From: Chitinophaga hostae
GTDB taxonomy: Bacteria; Bacteroidota; Bacteroidia; Chitinophagales; Chitinophagaceae
Assembly (NCBI RefSeq): GCF_018224885.1
Contig: NZ_JAGTXB010000018.1
Span: 1 to 64,000 of the forward strand
Length of the DNA stretch: 64,000 nucleotides
Direction of reading: 5' to 3'
Part shown: positions 18,569 through 28,177 of the stretch, one piece after another
Numbering within the stretch: position 1 is the stretch's first letter
Layout: every line of letters starts with the position of its first letter
The notes under the pieces: generated by a model
What the model was told of the DNA's origin: nothing
Database searches by the model: none
The model's input: the letters and a program-made list of their open reading frames with translations, nothing else
Program-made: the position numbers and the translations under genes

Positions 18569-19384
18569 CTACGGGATCCATTCATACATTCTTACATAGT
18601 CCACCTGCATGGCTGCGGGGAATACTGCTTCATCCACACCTTCCTTTCCGCCCCAATTACCGCCAACAGCCACGTTTAGCAGCAAATAGAACTGCTTATC
18701 AAAGGGCCATCCCTCATGACCCTTGTGTTCATTAGCCACCTGGTAATACACCTTCCCGTCGAGCAGGAAGGTGATATTATCCGGTGTCCATTCTATAGCA
18801 TACACATGAAATTTGTCATAAGGCTGACTGATATAAACACCTTTCGTTTTCTGTGTTCCGATAATATGGTTATAGGATTTACTGTGCAAACTTCCGAAGA
18901 TACTGTCTTTCATATAACCCACGTGCTCCATTACATCAATTTCACCGCTTTCAGGCCAGCCGCCATATTCGTCATTGGTAGACAGCATCCATATAGCGGG
19001 CCAGAGCCCCCTGCCTTTCGGGAGCTTTGCTTTTACTTCCAGCTTTCCATATTTCCAGTCGCCTTTGTGTTGCGTGATCATCCTGGCCGAAGTATACTGG
19101 TGATCCCCGCTGCCGGCGTTCCTGGCGGTAATGTACAGCGTACCATTTTCCACCTTCGCGTTATTGATATCTGCGGCGGTGTAAAACTGCAGCTCGTTAT
19201 TTCCCCAGCCGGATCTTCCGGTTTGATGCCCCCATTTAGTGCTATCGGGTAATCCGTTGTAGTTAAACTCATCACTCCAGGTCTGCTTCCATTTCATATG
19301 CCGTTTAACAGACTGCCCCTGTACCGTGGCTATGCAGCAACATCCCACCAGCGTTAACACAAAACAATAAATATTTCTTTTCAT
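18569..19384 (-). CDS. GH16 family endo-beta-glycanase
   Basis: 271 aa, exported (signal MKRNIYCFVLTLVGCCCIATVQGQ; no clear lipobox). GH16 retaining catalytic motif GEIDVMEHVG: nucleophile Glu148, Asp150, acid/base Glu153. The extra residue (the DVME form) places it in the beta-bulge, laminarinase-like subgroup. The fold is otherwise complete (SDEFNYNGLPDSTKW, GLWPAIWMLSTN, FHVYAIEWTPDNITFLLDG, LLLNVAVGGNWGG). Beta-1,3-glucan is the default guess. Neighbouring NagB and ROK genes instead suggest an amino-sugar-containing glycan, since some GH16 members cut poly-N-acetyllactosamine-type chains. It follows SusD by 57 bp. Confidence 0.92.
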   Translation of the reverse strand: MKRNIYCFVLTLVGCCCIATVQGQSVKRHMKWKQTWSDEFNYNGLPDSTKWGHQTGRSGWGNNELQFYTAADINNAKVENGTLYITARNAGSGDHQYTSARMITQHKGDWKYGKLEVKAKLPKGRGLWPAIWMLSTNDEYGGWPESGEIDVMEHVGYMKDSIFGSLHSKSYNHIIGTQKTKGVYISQPYDKFHVYAIEWTPDNITFLLDGKVYYQVANEHKGHEGWPFDKQFYLLLNVAVGGNWGGKEGVDEAVFPAAMQVDYVRMYEWIP

Positions 19385-19440
19385 TTGATTTAAATTCGTT
19401 TACAGCAGCTATTCTTTTTAAGTGCTTTAATATAATTAAA

Positions 19441-20976
19441 TTATTTGAGCCTTGGATTTACATCTTCCTGTGCCTGGGGAATCGGAATATACTCGCTCTT
19501 TCCTTTTATAAAACCAGGGAGTACAGTTGCTGCCTGATCAGTTCTTAACAGGTCATTAAATCTTTCACCCCACCATTCACAGATCAGTTCCGCATGGCGT
19601 TCATCCAGTAGCTGTTGCAGGGTTACATTGTTGATAGACGCCAGCTTCACCCGGTTTCTGACGGCATTCACCTGGGCATCTCCGTTTTGTCCTTTACGGA
19701 TTTTTGCTTCCGCATTCATTAACAGGGCTTCCGCATAACGCATTATCCGGATGTTATTATTTGCGCCGTAATAATCAATCCTGTCCGCTGTCATTTGCGA
19801 GCGGGGGGTATATGATTTGCCGTTGAAATATTTTTTCCTGGAAGCATTTCCGGAAATGGTATCTCCATCCGGTGTCACTGAATAAGTAGCAGGATCGCCA
19901 TTGATACCACAATACTGGATGGTCGTTTTTAAACGGATACTGTCATTACGCGATTTCAGAAAATCAACCGCTTTTTGTGTGGGCACCATCCAACCCGGAC
20001 CAGTGATGACGGGGCTGTAGGTATTTTCCGGGCCCTGGAAGAAAAAGAAATTACCCCATTCTTCGCCCGGGCCACCGGAAATCACGATATCGCCGGTAGA
20101 CTTTCCAAAATCAGAATACTGCAGCTCTAAAATGGCTTCATCACATAACTTACCTGGCTTTTTAAACAGCTGGTAGTAATTGCTGAACAGGGAGAATTTA
20201 CCGCTGTTGACAATCTGGTTGGTACAATCCAGCACAACATCCCAGTAAGTACTGCCACTGTTATTACCTGCCAGATCCATAGCCGCTTTGGCTTTCAACA
20301 TCAGCGCGGTATATTTGGTAACGGCGCCGATGTGTGTGGCGGCATTAGGCCTTGCGTCTTCCAGGTTGGCAATACAAAAATCCATTTCAGAAATAACATA
20401 CTTGTTTACATCTTCCACACTGCTTTTGGTAACTCCTCCGAGGTTGGCCGGGTCATTGCTTTCTATTCCCAGGATAGGTACGGCGCCATAGGATCTGCAA
20501 AGCCAAAACTGCGCGAGTGCCCTGAAGAAGCGGACTTCCGCCTGGTATTTCGCCAGCAGTTTGGTTTTATCAGCATCGGTGGAGGGTATATTTTTTCCAA
20601 ACTTCTCCAGTTCAGCCAACGCACTATTCGCGCTCAGTACCACTGAATACATACTGATCCACATGTCGTTGATGCCCCAGTAGCTTTTTACCGTCACATC
20701 TGTTTGAAAATTGTGGATGCCCACCTGTCCGGCATCATCATTTCCCGGGGTAATATCATCACTGCGTGACGACCGGATGGCAACACTGATCCATTTCCCA
20801 AAAGTACCGCTGGAAGCGGTTCTGTATACACCGGATACCGGCTGGTACATTAATGACAGGTCATTATAATCGATGGTCGTTGCCTGGGGCTTATTTTCCA
20901 ACGGGCGATCCAGGAACTTGGAGCAACCGGATGATAAAACCGTTGCTATGAGCAAAATTGATATATAGCTTCTCAT
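19441..20976 (-). CDS. SusD/RagB-like glycan-binding lipoprotein
   Basis: 511 aa from ATG 20976 (MRSYISILLIATVLSSGCSKFLDRPLE), with lipobox Cys at about 18; the upstream in-frame start at 21036 adds a non-signal extension. SusD landmarks are RFFRALAQFWLCRSYGAVPI, IRIMRYAEALLMNAEAKIRK, VRNRVKLASINNVTLQQLLDERHAELICEWWGERFNDLLR and the ending PIPQAQEDVNPRLK. It lies directly downstream of its SusC (68-bp gap to the SusC stop) and upstream of GH16, so it should bind the glycan that this locus degrades. Confidence 0.93.
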   Translation of the reverse strand: MRSYISILLIATVLSSGCSKFLDRPLENKPQATTIDYNDLSLMYQPVSGVYRTASSGTFGKWISVAIRSSRSDDITPGNDDAGQVGIHNFQTDVTVKSYWGINDMWISMYSVVLSANSALAELEKFGKNIPSTDADKTKLLAKYQAEVRFFRALAQFWLCRSYGAVPILGIESNDPANLGGVTKSSVEDVNKYVISEMDFCIANLEDARPNAATHIGAVTKYTALMLKAKAAMDLAGNNSGSTYWDVVLDCTNQIVNSGKFSLFSNYYQLFKKPGKLCDEAILELQYSDFGKSTGDIVISGGPGEEWGNFFFFQGPENTYSPVITGPGWMVPTQKAVDFLKSRNDSIRLKTTIQYCGINGDPATYSVTPDGDTISGNASRKKYFNGKSYTPRSQMTADRIDYYGANNNIRIMRYAEALLMNAEAKIRKGQNGDAQVNAVRNRVKLASINNVTLQQLLDERHAELICEWWGERFNDLLRTDQAATVLPGFIKGKSEYIPIPQAQEDVNPRLK

Positions 20977-21044
20977 GTTTTCTTTTTTTAATTGTCTATA
21001 ACTAGTACTACAGCCAGCTTTTCGTATATTCTTCAACGAAGGCG

Positions 21045-24000
21045 TTAGAAAGTAGCTCTCACGCCCAGGCTGTAGGTAGAAGAAACCGGGTAAACATTAG
21101 CATCATAACCGGATACCGAGTAGCCAAAAGAGGTATTGGTACCAACTTCGGGCGTAAAACCATTGTACCGGGTAAAGAGAAATGGTCTGTCGGCAGTAGC
21201 AAATACCCTCATGGCAACAGGCGATTCTTTGCCTACATTAAAATTATAACCCAGCTGAATGTTCTGTATACGCAGGTAAGCACCGCTCTCTACAAAAAAG
21301 GAGTTGCTCACTTTAAACCAACCCTGTCCCAACGCATACGCAGAAGGATAGTCGTTTGTTGAACCAGGTCCCGTCCAGAGATTAGAGGCAAATTTTTCGT
21401 CCAGGTTAAGCGAGGTGGAAGCTTTGTAAAGCCGTCCGCGGTTAAGATTAAATATCTTATTACCAGACACGCCCTGGAACGCAATGCTAAAATCAAATTG
21501 CTTATAATTCAGCGCTATATTAAAACCGTAGGTAACCTTAGGTAAATAACTTCCCATGTTGATACGGTCTTTATCATCCAGCACGCCATCGCCGTTCTGA
21601 TCCTTGTATTTTGGGAAACCAGGAAGGATGGGCGAAGTAGCTGTTTGGTTATAGTGTGCCGCAATCGGATCATTGTTCACCTCCTGCTGCGTTTGATATA
21701 TGCCTGTAAATTCATAACCGTAGAAGTAGTTGATAGGTTGGCCTACGAGGATACGATTCGGAAATTCCGCTGTCCACTCGGGGAAACCGCTGGTCGAACT
21801 GGGAAGTGTTCCCAGGTTGGTGACTTTATTCTTCAGGGTCGACATGTTCGCGCCTATCTGGTAGCCCAGGTTACCGATTTTATCATTCCAGCTCAGTGCT
21901 ACATCCCAACCGCTGTTCTCCATGTCTGCCCAGTTACCATATATCGTTGTATAGGTGAAAGGGAATGGCCGGGAGAAAGCAGCCTGGGTAGTCTTCCTGT
22001 TGTAATAATCAACAGAGCCTTTTAATCTTCCCCGTAACATTTCAAAATCAACACCACCATCCCACTCGGTCACTATTTCCCAGGAGATATTTGTGAAAAA
22101 CCTGTTTACGGAATACCCCGGCACATATTCTCCATTGGCGCCGGCAGTACTGCCAAAAACGGCGGAAGCATTGTTGCCTGTTTTTACAACCGCATAACCT
22201 GCGTTAGCATTTACCCCGTCGTTCCCAAGCTTACCCCAGCTACCCCGCAATTTTAAGAAATCGAAGATTTTCTGGTTCTTCATAAATGCTTCCCTGCTCA
22301 GTACCCATCCCAAACCTACGGAAGGGAAATAGCCCCATTTAGTCTGGTATTTTGAACTTCCATCTGCACGAAACGTAGCAGTAAGCAGGTATTTATTGTC
22401 ATAATCATAAGTACCACGGGTAAAGTAGGAGATGCCGGCGTTACGGGTACCATCTTCTCCGTAGTAAGTGGCACTGGGTGTTCCCTGGCCGGCATACCAC
22501 GATTCTTCCACATCCGGTATGTTATCGGCTTCGGTCCTGGTTTGACGCCACCGCTCTTCCCGGGTCGATTGTCCCAGTAACAGGCTCCAGTGATGCAAGC
22601 CTTTACCGTCCTTGTAGGTGAGCAGGTTATCCAGGATATAATTGGTGGTTCTTTCCTGGATGGATTTCAGGTGAGACACAGTAGAACCGGCGCCGGGCCC
22701 CAGGTTCATCTGCGGGCTGTACTTTGTTCCCAACAGGGAACCATATATCTGGCTTAACTGGGATCTGAAAGTGATCTTATTCTCCCAAAAACTTGCTTCG
22801 CCATAAATTGTTGGTAATATCTGGAAGGCCTTTGACCTGTCGTAGTTATAATAGGCAGAGGCCATCGGATTTTTATCGTCAGATCTTCCGATAACGGAAG
22901 CGGCCGTAAACTTCACGGGGAAAGCGTTTACATTGGCGTTGTCGTACACCGGGAACAGCGGGGAAGCCGTATAAGCATCCAGGAAAGCGCCGTTATTGGG
23001 ACTGAAGGTAACCGAGTTATTAAAGATGGCGGAGAAGCCTACCTTCAACCAGCTGAATGCCCTGGCTTCCAGTTGTAACCGCCCGTTGTATCTTTTAAAG
23101 TTGTTCAGGGCATTCAAAATACCATCCTGGTAAGTATAGTTCAACCCGAGGGAGTAAGTTACCTTGTCGCTTCCACCCTGCACATCGATGCCATGGTTGG
23201 TTAACAACGCGCTCTTTCTTAATATCACATCGTACCAATCCGTGCTGGTAGTGGGATTCAGCCCGCTGCCACCAAACCTTTGTGAAGATAACAAAACGGT
23301 ACCGCTATCTGCAACAGATCCCCGTTGAAGGGAAAACGCGGTATACTGCGCTCCGTTGGCCATTTTAAGAACATGTGTCGGCTTCTGCACCCCTACATAA
23401 CCATTGTAGGTTACGCGGGTCTTCATATTTGCTTTTCCTTTTTTTGTGGTGATGAGCACTACACCGTTGGCGGCGCGTACCCCGTAGATGGCGGCGCCGG
23501 AGGCGTCCTTCAGGATAGACATGTCGGCAATGTCATTTGGATTAAGGAAACTGATGTCATTAACAAACATGCCGTCCACCACATATAATGGATTTTCATT
23601 ATTAAATGATCCAACTCCCCTGATGCGTACATTCGGAGAGCTGCCCGGCGCCCCGCTGGTAACTACCTGTACACCGGCAACGCTTCCCTGCAGCGCCTCC
23701 ATAGGGCTTGCGGTAGTGCGTTTAAGCATGTTTTCTGTGTTCACCGTTGTAACCGGAGCCGTGAGGTCGCCCTTCTTTTGGGTACCATAACCAACCACTA
23801 TTACTTCGTCCAACCGGGTCCTGGAAGGCTCCAGCTGAATATTCAATACGCTGCCGGTAATAGCAATCACCTGGCTCACAAAGCCAACCGCCGACACTGC
23901 TATTGAATCTGAACCGGGAGGTATAGAAAGTGTAAATGCACCGGCCTCATTTGTAGCAGTACCGATAACCGTACCTTTTACACCTATAGAGGCTCCGATA

Positions 24001-24122
24001 ACAGGCGCATTTTTGTCATCTGTTACAGTGCCTTTTACAACTTTGTTTTGAGCATAGGTGGCAAAATGGGCCGTAACAGAAAATACAAGGAGGATAAAAA
24101 TTCTGGAGAACTTTTTTTTCAT
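21045..24122 (-). CDS. SusC/RagA TonB-linked outer membrane transporter
   Basis: 1025 aa. Signal peptide (KKKFSRIFILLVFSVTAHFATYAQ), carboxypeptidase-D-like domain (about 28-105, KGTVTDDKNAPVIGASIGVKGT), TonB-box-like EVIVVGYGTQKKGDLT, plug domain (VRIRGVGSFNNENPLYVVDG, ILKDASGAAIYGVRAANGVV) and barrel ending LGVRATF. No STN domain, so regulation is not through an anti-sigma factor; the divergent propeller/LuxR protein at 24306 is the likely regulator. Forms the glycan import pore with the adjacent SusD. Confidence 0.95.
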   Translation of the reverse strand: MKKKFSRIFILLVFSVTAHFATYAQNKVVKGTVTDDKNAPVIGASIGVKGTVIGTATNEAGAFTLSIPPGSDSIAVSAVGFVSQVIAITGSVLNIQLEPSRTRLDEVIVVGYGTQKKGDLTAPVTTVNTENMLKRTTASPMEALQGSVAGVQVVTSGAPGSSPNVRIRGVGSFNNENPLYVVDGMFVNDISFLNPNDIADMSILKDASGAAIYGVRAANGVVLITTKKGKANMKTRVTYNGYVGVQKPTHVLKMANGAQYTAFSLQRGSVADSGTVLLSSQRFGGSGLNPTTSTDWYDVILRKSALLTNHGIDVQGGSDKVTYSLGLNYTYQDGILNALNNFKRYNGRLQLEARAFSWLKVGFSAIFNNSVTFSPNNGAFLDAYTASPLFPVYDNANVNAFPVKFTAASVIGRSDDKNPMASAYYNYDRSKAFQILPTIYGEASFWENKITFRSQLSQIYGSLLGTKYSPQMNLGPGAGSTVSHLKSIQERTTNYILDNLLTYKDGKGLHHWSLLLGQSTREERWRQTRTEADNIPDVEESWYAGQGTPSATYYGEDGTRNAGISYFTRGTYDYDNKYLLTATFRADGSSKYQTKWGYFPSVGLGWVLSREAFMKNQKIFDFLKLRGSWGKLGNDGVNANAGYAVVKTGNNASAVFGSTAGANGEYVPGYSVNRFFTNISWEIVTEWDGGVDFEMLRGRLKGSVDYYNRKTTQAAFSRPFPFTYTTIYGNWADMENSGWDVALSWNDKIGNLGYQIGANMSTLKNKVTNLGTLPSSTSGFPEWTAEFPNRILVGQPINYFYGYEFTGIYQTQQEVNNDPIAAHYNQTATSPILPGFPKYKDQNGDGVLDDKDRINMGSYLPKVTYGFNIALNYKQFDFSIAFQGVSGNKIFNLNRGRLYKASTSLNLDEKFASNLWTGPGSTNDYPSAYALGQGWFKVSNSFFVESGAYLRIQNIQLGYNFNVGKESPVAMRVFATADRPFLFTRYNGFTPEVGTNTSFGYSVSGYDANVYPVSSTYSLGVRATF

Positions 24123-24172
24123 ACGTAAAATTTAGTTTTTCGCTCGTGCTGAATAAGTGGATCGTGGAATAA

Positions 24173-24180
24173 CAAATGTA
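24173..24180 (-). promoter_or_regulatory. -7 promoter element for the 24122 SusC locus
   Basis: TACATTTG on the minus strand matches the Bacteroidota -7 consensus TAnnTTTG and lies about 50 nt upstream of the SusC start. No clear TTG -33 element is seen at the usual distance, which fits an activator-dependent promoter. Confidence 0.5.
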
Positions 24181-24305
24181 GGCGGGCTTATCATTAAATG
24201 TTGAGAAACTGCCCCAACAATACTACGTCTTATCACGTAATTGCCTATTTTTATAAGCAAAGACACTACTACAATACTACTACATCAGTGGGTTGGGATT
24301 TAAAT

Positions 24306-27206
24306 ATGAATAAGACATTACTCAATATCCTGTTTTTTTCCGGGCTGTTATCAGCATGCTGTTATACTGTCCGGGCGCAAAATGAATGCGGACTTCCGGC
24401 TGTTGTCAACTACACCAAATTTGATTATCATGGTGGCAGCCAGAACTGGGAGATAGGACAAGATAAGCAGGGAGTAATGTACTTTGCCAATAATGAAGGC
24501 CTGTTAAGTTTTGACGGAAGTCACTGGAAACTCTATCCATTACCCAATAGCACGGTTATGTGGTCACTCGCTGTTAGTGATGACGGGAAAATATATGTGG
24601 GCGGACAGGACGAGATCGGATATTTCTTTCCCGGTACCAATGGCATACTGACGTATACCTCCTTAAAAGATAATATCCCCGAGCAATACAGGAAATTTGC
24701 CGACATATGGCATATTGCCATTATGGGCGGCAGGGTTTTCTTCCAGGCTGATGATCGCATCTTTGAGTACAACGACAAATCGGTTCATGTACATCCTTCG
24801 CATTCAAAATGGCTTTTCCTGGGGCGTGCCGGGGAGCATATTTATGCCGCAGACCGGGTGGCCGGATTATTACAATTTGACAAAAACCAATGGGCGCCGG
24901 TAGCAGATGGGAAGAAACTAGCAGGGATACTTATCGCCGGTATCGTTTCAATGGGCAAGGACAGTACCTTCATCGTGAGCCGCACAAATGGTATTTTTCT
25001 ATTGCATAACGGCACGATAACTCCGCAGTTTAATAATAAACCCAGTCATCTCTACATCAATGCTGCTGCAAAAATAAATGATGATGAACTGATGGTAGCC
25101 ACCTTCTCCGGTGGCTGCCAGGTAGTTAATATAAGAAACCAGCTGTGGCAAAGCTATTCCAATGAACAGGGCCTTCAGAATAACAATGCCCTGAGCGTGT
25201 TCATGGACGCCAGTAATAACCTATGGACCGGGTTAAACAGTGGCATCAGTTATATCAACTATAACTCCTCTATCCGGTATCTCCAGGTGGGTAAAGCCAA
25301 TAATCTGCCCGGCTATGCTACTGCTATATTCAATAACAGGCTGTATGTGGCCACGTCCAACGGGCTATACAGCGCTCCTTTGACTAATAATAATGATATC
25401 CATGTTACGAAGGATGACTTCTCCCTGGTAAAAAATACAGAGAACCGCGAAGCCTGGAATCTTACGGAGGTGAACGGGCATTTACTGCTGGGCAATGACA
25501 ACGGCAGCTACAACATACTGGGAAACGAAGCCAGGCAACTTTCCGGAGAAGCAGGCAGCTGGTATTTTCTGCCCCTGTCTTCCGTTTACCCGGTGCAGGA
25601 TATCATAGTAGGCACCTACTATGGGCTGAAACGGCTCCGATATGAAAATAATAATTTTAATGACGAGGGTAAAATAAACGGTACTCCCGACTCCTACCGC
25701 TTTATGGCGCTGGACGTCAATGGAGATATCTGGGCTTCCCATCCCTATCGGGGCATCTATCGCGTGAGCTTGTCACAAGACAAGAAAAAATACTCCATCC
25801 ATCTATATACCTCCAATGATGGCCTGCCTTCCGCCTTAAATAATTTTGTCTTCAAAATAAAAAATCAAATCATCTTTGCTACCACCAGGGGACTTTATGA
25901 GTTTAATCCCTCCACGAATAAATTTTCCCCTTCCAGGTTTCTTGCCCCGGTTTTTGGAGAAATGAAAGTATGGTACCTGACAGAAGATAAAGACGGCAAC
26001 ATATGGTTTTGTAACGAGAAAGGAACCGGTGTAGTTCACTTTTCCCCGGCTGATTCCGCCAGGGCCCCTAAAGTGACGTATTTTCCTGAGTTAGCCGGAC
26101 AGCTCCTTCCAAAGTTCGAAAACATTTATCCCTATAACAGCGAACATGTACTTATTGGTTCAGAAAAAGGATTAATTCATCTTGACTATAAAAGATACAC
26201 TTCCGCCAAACAACCCATTACCGTACGGCTGGGAATGGTGAAAACCACCGGCAAAACCGACAGCACCATCTTTGGCGGCTACCAGGGCGGATATCCCGCC
26301 ACTGCCGTATCCGGTAACACCCCCGAAGTGCTGCAGTTGCCATCCGCATCCAATGCATTTCATTTTGAATACAGCTCACCGGTATACGATTTTCAGCAAA
26401 ATATCACCTATAGCTATCAACTGGAAGGTTACGATAATGATTGGTCTTCCTGGGATAATAAAACAGAGAAAGACTATACCAACCTGTCAAACGGGGAATA
26501 CACCTTTAAAGTAAAAGCCAGGGACTACCAGCATAACGAGTCCGCAGTAGCGTCTTATACCTTCCTGATAAAAGCGCCCTGGTATAAAACCACCTGGGCT
26601 ATACTCGGCTACCTGTGCATTTTAGGAGGCCTGGTATTTATGATACGCAGGTATCTGAAGCATAAGCTACTGCTACAGCAACAAAAATTCGAAGAAGAAC
26701 AAAAGAAACTCAAATATATCCATCACCTGGAGCTGGAAAAAAATGAAAAGGAAATCATCAAACTTCAAAACGAAAAATTAGCGCAGGAGGTACTGCTGAA
26801 GAAAAAAGAATTAGCGAATACCAGCATGCACCTGATGGAAAATTCAGATACCTTAACCAAAATAAAAGAAAAAGTATCACGCCTGGACAGTGAAACAAAC
26901 GATATTAAAAGCATTACTGACCTCATTAAGGATGCAGAAAAAATCAATGCCAACTGGGAAGTGTTTGCCGCTCACTTTGATGAGTTGAATGATGATTTTC
27001 TGAACAAACTAAAAAAGCAATACCCGCAATTGACTACTTCCGACTTAAAAGTGTGCGCTTATCTTAAATTGAACCTGACCACAAAAGAAATCGCCCAACT
27101 ATTGAACATCACCGTTCGCGGTGTGGAAGTAAGCCGGTACAGGATAAGGAAGAAAATTGGCCTGCCAACGGAGCAATCGTTAAGCACCTTTTTTAACCAG
27201 ATGTAA
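24306..27206 (+). CDS. Periplasmic beta-propeller / Y_Y_Y sensor fused to a LuxR-type DNA-binding domain
   Basis: 966 aa from ATG 24306 (MNKTLLNILFFSGLLS); an earlier start at 24198 is unlikely because it precedes the signal peptide. Order: signal, two-component-regulator-type propeller repeats (about 35-620, with repeats such as NNLWTGLNSGISYINY and NIWFCNEKGTGVVHF), Y_Y_Y domain (about 680-745, ITYSYQLEGYDNDWSSWDN), one membrane segment (about 757-780), a long charged coiled coil (about 790-865), and a helix-turn-helix at the end (LTTKEIAQLLNITVRGVEVSRYRIRKKIG). There is no kinase or receiver domain, so signal and DNA binding lie in one membrane-bound chain. Divergent placement suggests it controls the SusC-to-DUF4091 locus. 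Confidence 0.92.
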   Translation: MNKTLLNILFFSGLLSACCYTVRAQNECGLPAVVNYTKFDYHGGSQNWEIGQDKQGVMYFANNEGLLSFDGSHWKLYPLPNSTVMWSLAVSDDGKIYVGGQDEIGYFFPGTNGILTYTSLKDNIPEQYRKFADIWHIAIMGGRVFFQADDRIFEYNDKSVHVHPSHSKWLFLGRAGEHIYAADRVAGLLQFDKNQWAPVADGKKLAGILIAGIVSMGKDSTFIVSRTNGIFLLHNGTITPQFNNKPSHLYINAAAKINDDELMVATFSGGCQVVNIRNQLWQSYSNEQGLQNNNALSVFMDASNNLWTGLNSGISYINYNSSIRYLQVGKANNLPGYATAIFNNRLYVATSNGLYSAPLTNNNDIHVTKDDFSLVKNTENREAWNLTEVNGHLLLGNDNGSYNILGNEARQLSGEAGSWYFLPLSSVYPVQDIIVGTYYGLKRLRYENNNFNDEGKINGTPDSYRFMALDVNGDIWASHPYRGIYRVSLSQDKKKYSIHLYTSNDGLPSALNNFVFKIKNQIIFATTRGLYEFNPSTNKFSPSRFLAPVFGEMKVWYLTEDKDGNIWFCNEKGTGVVHFSPADSARAPKVTYFPELAGQLLPKFENIYPYNSEHVLIGSEKGLIHLDYKRYTSAKQPITVRLGMVKTTGKTDSTIFGGYQGGYPATAVSGNTPEVLQLPSASNAFHFEYSSPVYDFQQNITYSYQLEGYDNDWSSWDNKTEKDYTNLSNGEYTFKVKARDYQHNESAVASYTFLIKAPWYKTTWAILGYLCILGGLVFMIRRYLKHKLLLQQQKFEEEQKKLKYIHHLELEKNEKEIIKLQNEKLAQEVLLKKKELANTSMHLMENSDTLTKIKEKVSRLDSETNDIKSITDLIKDAEKINANWEVFAAHFDELNDDFLNKLKKQYPQLTTSDLKVCAYLKLNLTTKEIAQLLNITVRGVEVSRYRIRKKIGLPTEQSLSTFFNQM

Positions 27207-27308
27207 AGCGGCCAATATTTCTTCCTGCATTTTCATACAATCTTCTGAGATTTGAACACTTTTTCTTCCGCATTCCGGTAGACCTTTGAGTACATTAAAT
27301 TATCGAAA

Positions 27309-28172
27309 ATGAAAATTGTACTTACAGGCTCCCTCGGGAATATCAGCAAACCGCTTGCAGAAATATTGGTGAAGGCCGGACACCAGGTTACCCTTATCAG
27401 CACAAATCCGGATAAGCAGGGCCAGATACAGGCGATAGGCGCTCAACCTGCTATTGGCAGCATCCAGGACTTACCTTTTCTCATTAAAACCTTCACAGGA
27501 GCTGATGTTGTTTATTGTATGAATCCACTGAATTTTACAGCAAGGGATCTCGATGCATGGGATAGGAATATGGATAATTATATCCTGGCTATCAGGGAAA
27601 CAGGGATAAAACGTGTAATCGTCCTCTCCGGATGGGTAGCGCACCTGCTGAATTCCATCTGGCCGGAGAAAAAATTTGAGGCACTTGAGGACTTGTCTGT
27701 TACCTTTGTACGGCCAGGACCCTTTTACAGTAATTTCTATCACCTTAAAGATATGATCCGCCAGCAGGGTATGATTATATCGAACTATGGCGGAGAAGAC
27801 CTGGTAGCTTTTGTAGCTCCTGAAGACATCGCTGCAGCTATCGCGGAAGAAATAAACAGCCCTGCGATGACGGGTTTGAAAGTGATGTACGTGGTCAGCG
27901 AGGAACTTACCTGTACCCAGGCAGCACAAATTATAGGAGAAGCCATTGGGATTCCTGAGCTTCAATGGAGAGCATTTCCCGAAGAGCAGGTAAAACAAAC
28001 ACTTGAAGCTACCGGTGTATCACCAGAGGTGGCCGGGTTACTGGTAGAGATGCAGGAAAACATGCATAATGGGAAAGCGCAACAGGACTACTTCCTTAGC
28101 AGACCCGTATCAGGAAAACGAAAACTGCGGGACTTTGCCAGGGAGTACGCTGCCTGGTATCATCAAAACTAA
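27309..28172 (+). CDS. NAD(P)-binding NmrA-like protein
   Basis: 287 aa, atypical short-chain dehydrogenase fold. The dinucleotide-binding start is KIVLTGSLGNISKPLAEILVKAGHQVTLIS. RVIVLSGWVAHL and SVTFVRPGPFYSNFYHL follow in the positions used by NmrA/HSCARG-type proteins, which sense or use NADP. No complete YxxxK active site is seen, so a redox-sensor or quinone-reductase-like role is possible. It is followed after 5 bp by an AraC regulator, which suggests co-transcription. Confidence 0.87.
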   Translation: MKIVLTGSLGNISKPLAEILVKAGHQVTLISTNPDKQGQIQAIGAQPAIGSIQDLPFLIKTFTGADVVYCMNPLNFTARDLDAWDRNMDNYILAIRETGIKRVIVLSGWVAHLLNSIWPEKKFEALEDLSVTFVRPGPFYSNFYHLKDMIRQQGMIISNYGGEDLVAFVAPEDIAAAIAEEINSPAMTGLKVMYVVSEELTCTQAAQIIGEAIGIPELQWRAFPEEQVKQTLEATGVSPEVAGLLVEMQENMHNGKAQQDYFLSRPVSGKRKLRDFAREYAAWYHQN

Positions 28173-28177
28173 ATATT

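Noticed and set aside
18716..19252. 178-residue plus-strand frame
   Set aside because: Antisense to the GH16 gene with intact catalytic motif.
27471..27998. 175-residue minus-strand frame
   Set aside because: Antisense to the NmrA-like gene; no start context or motif.
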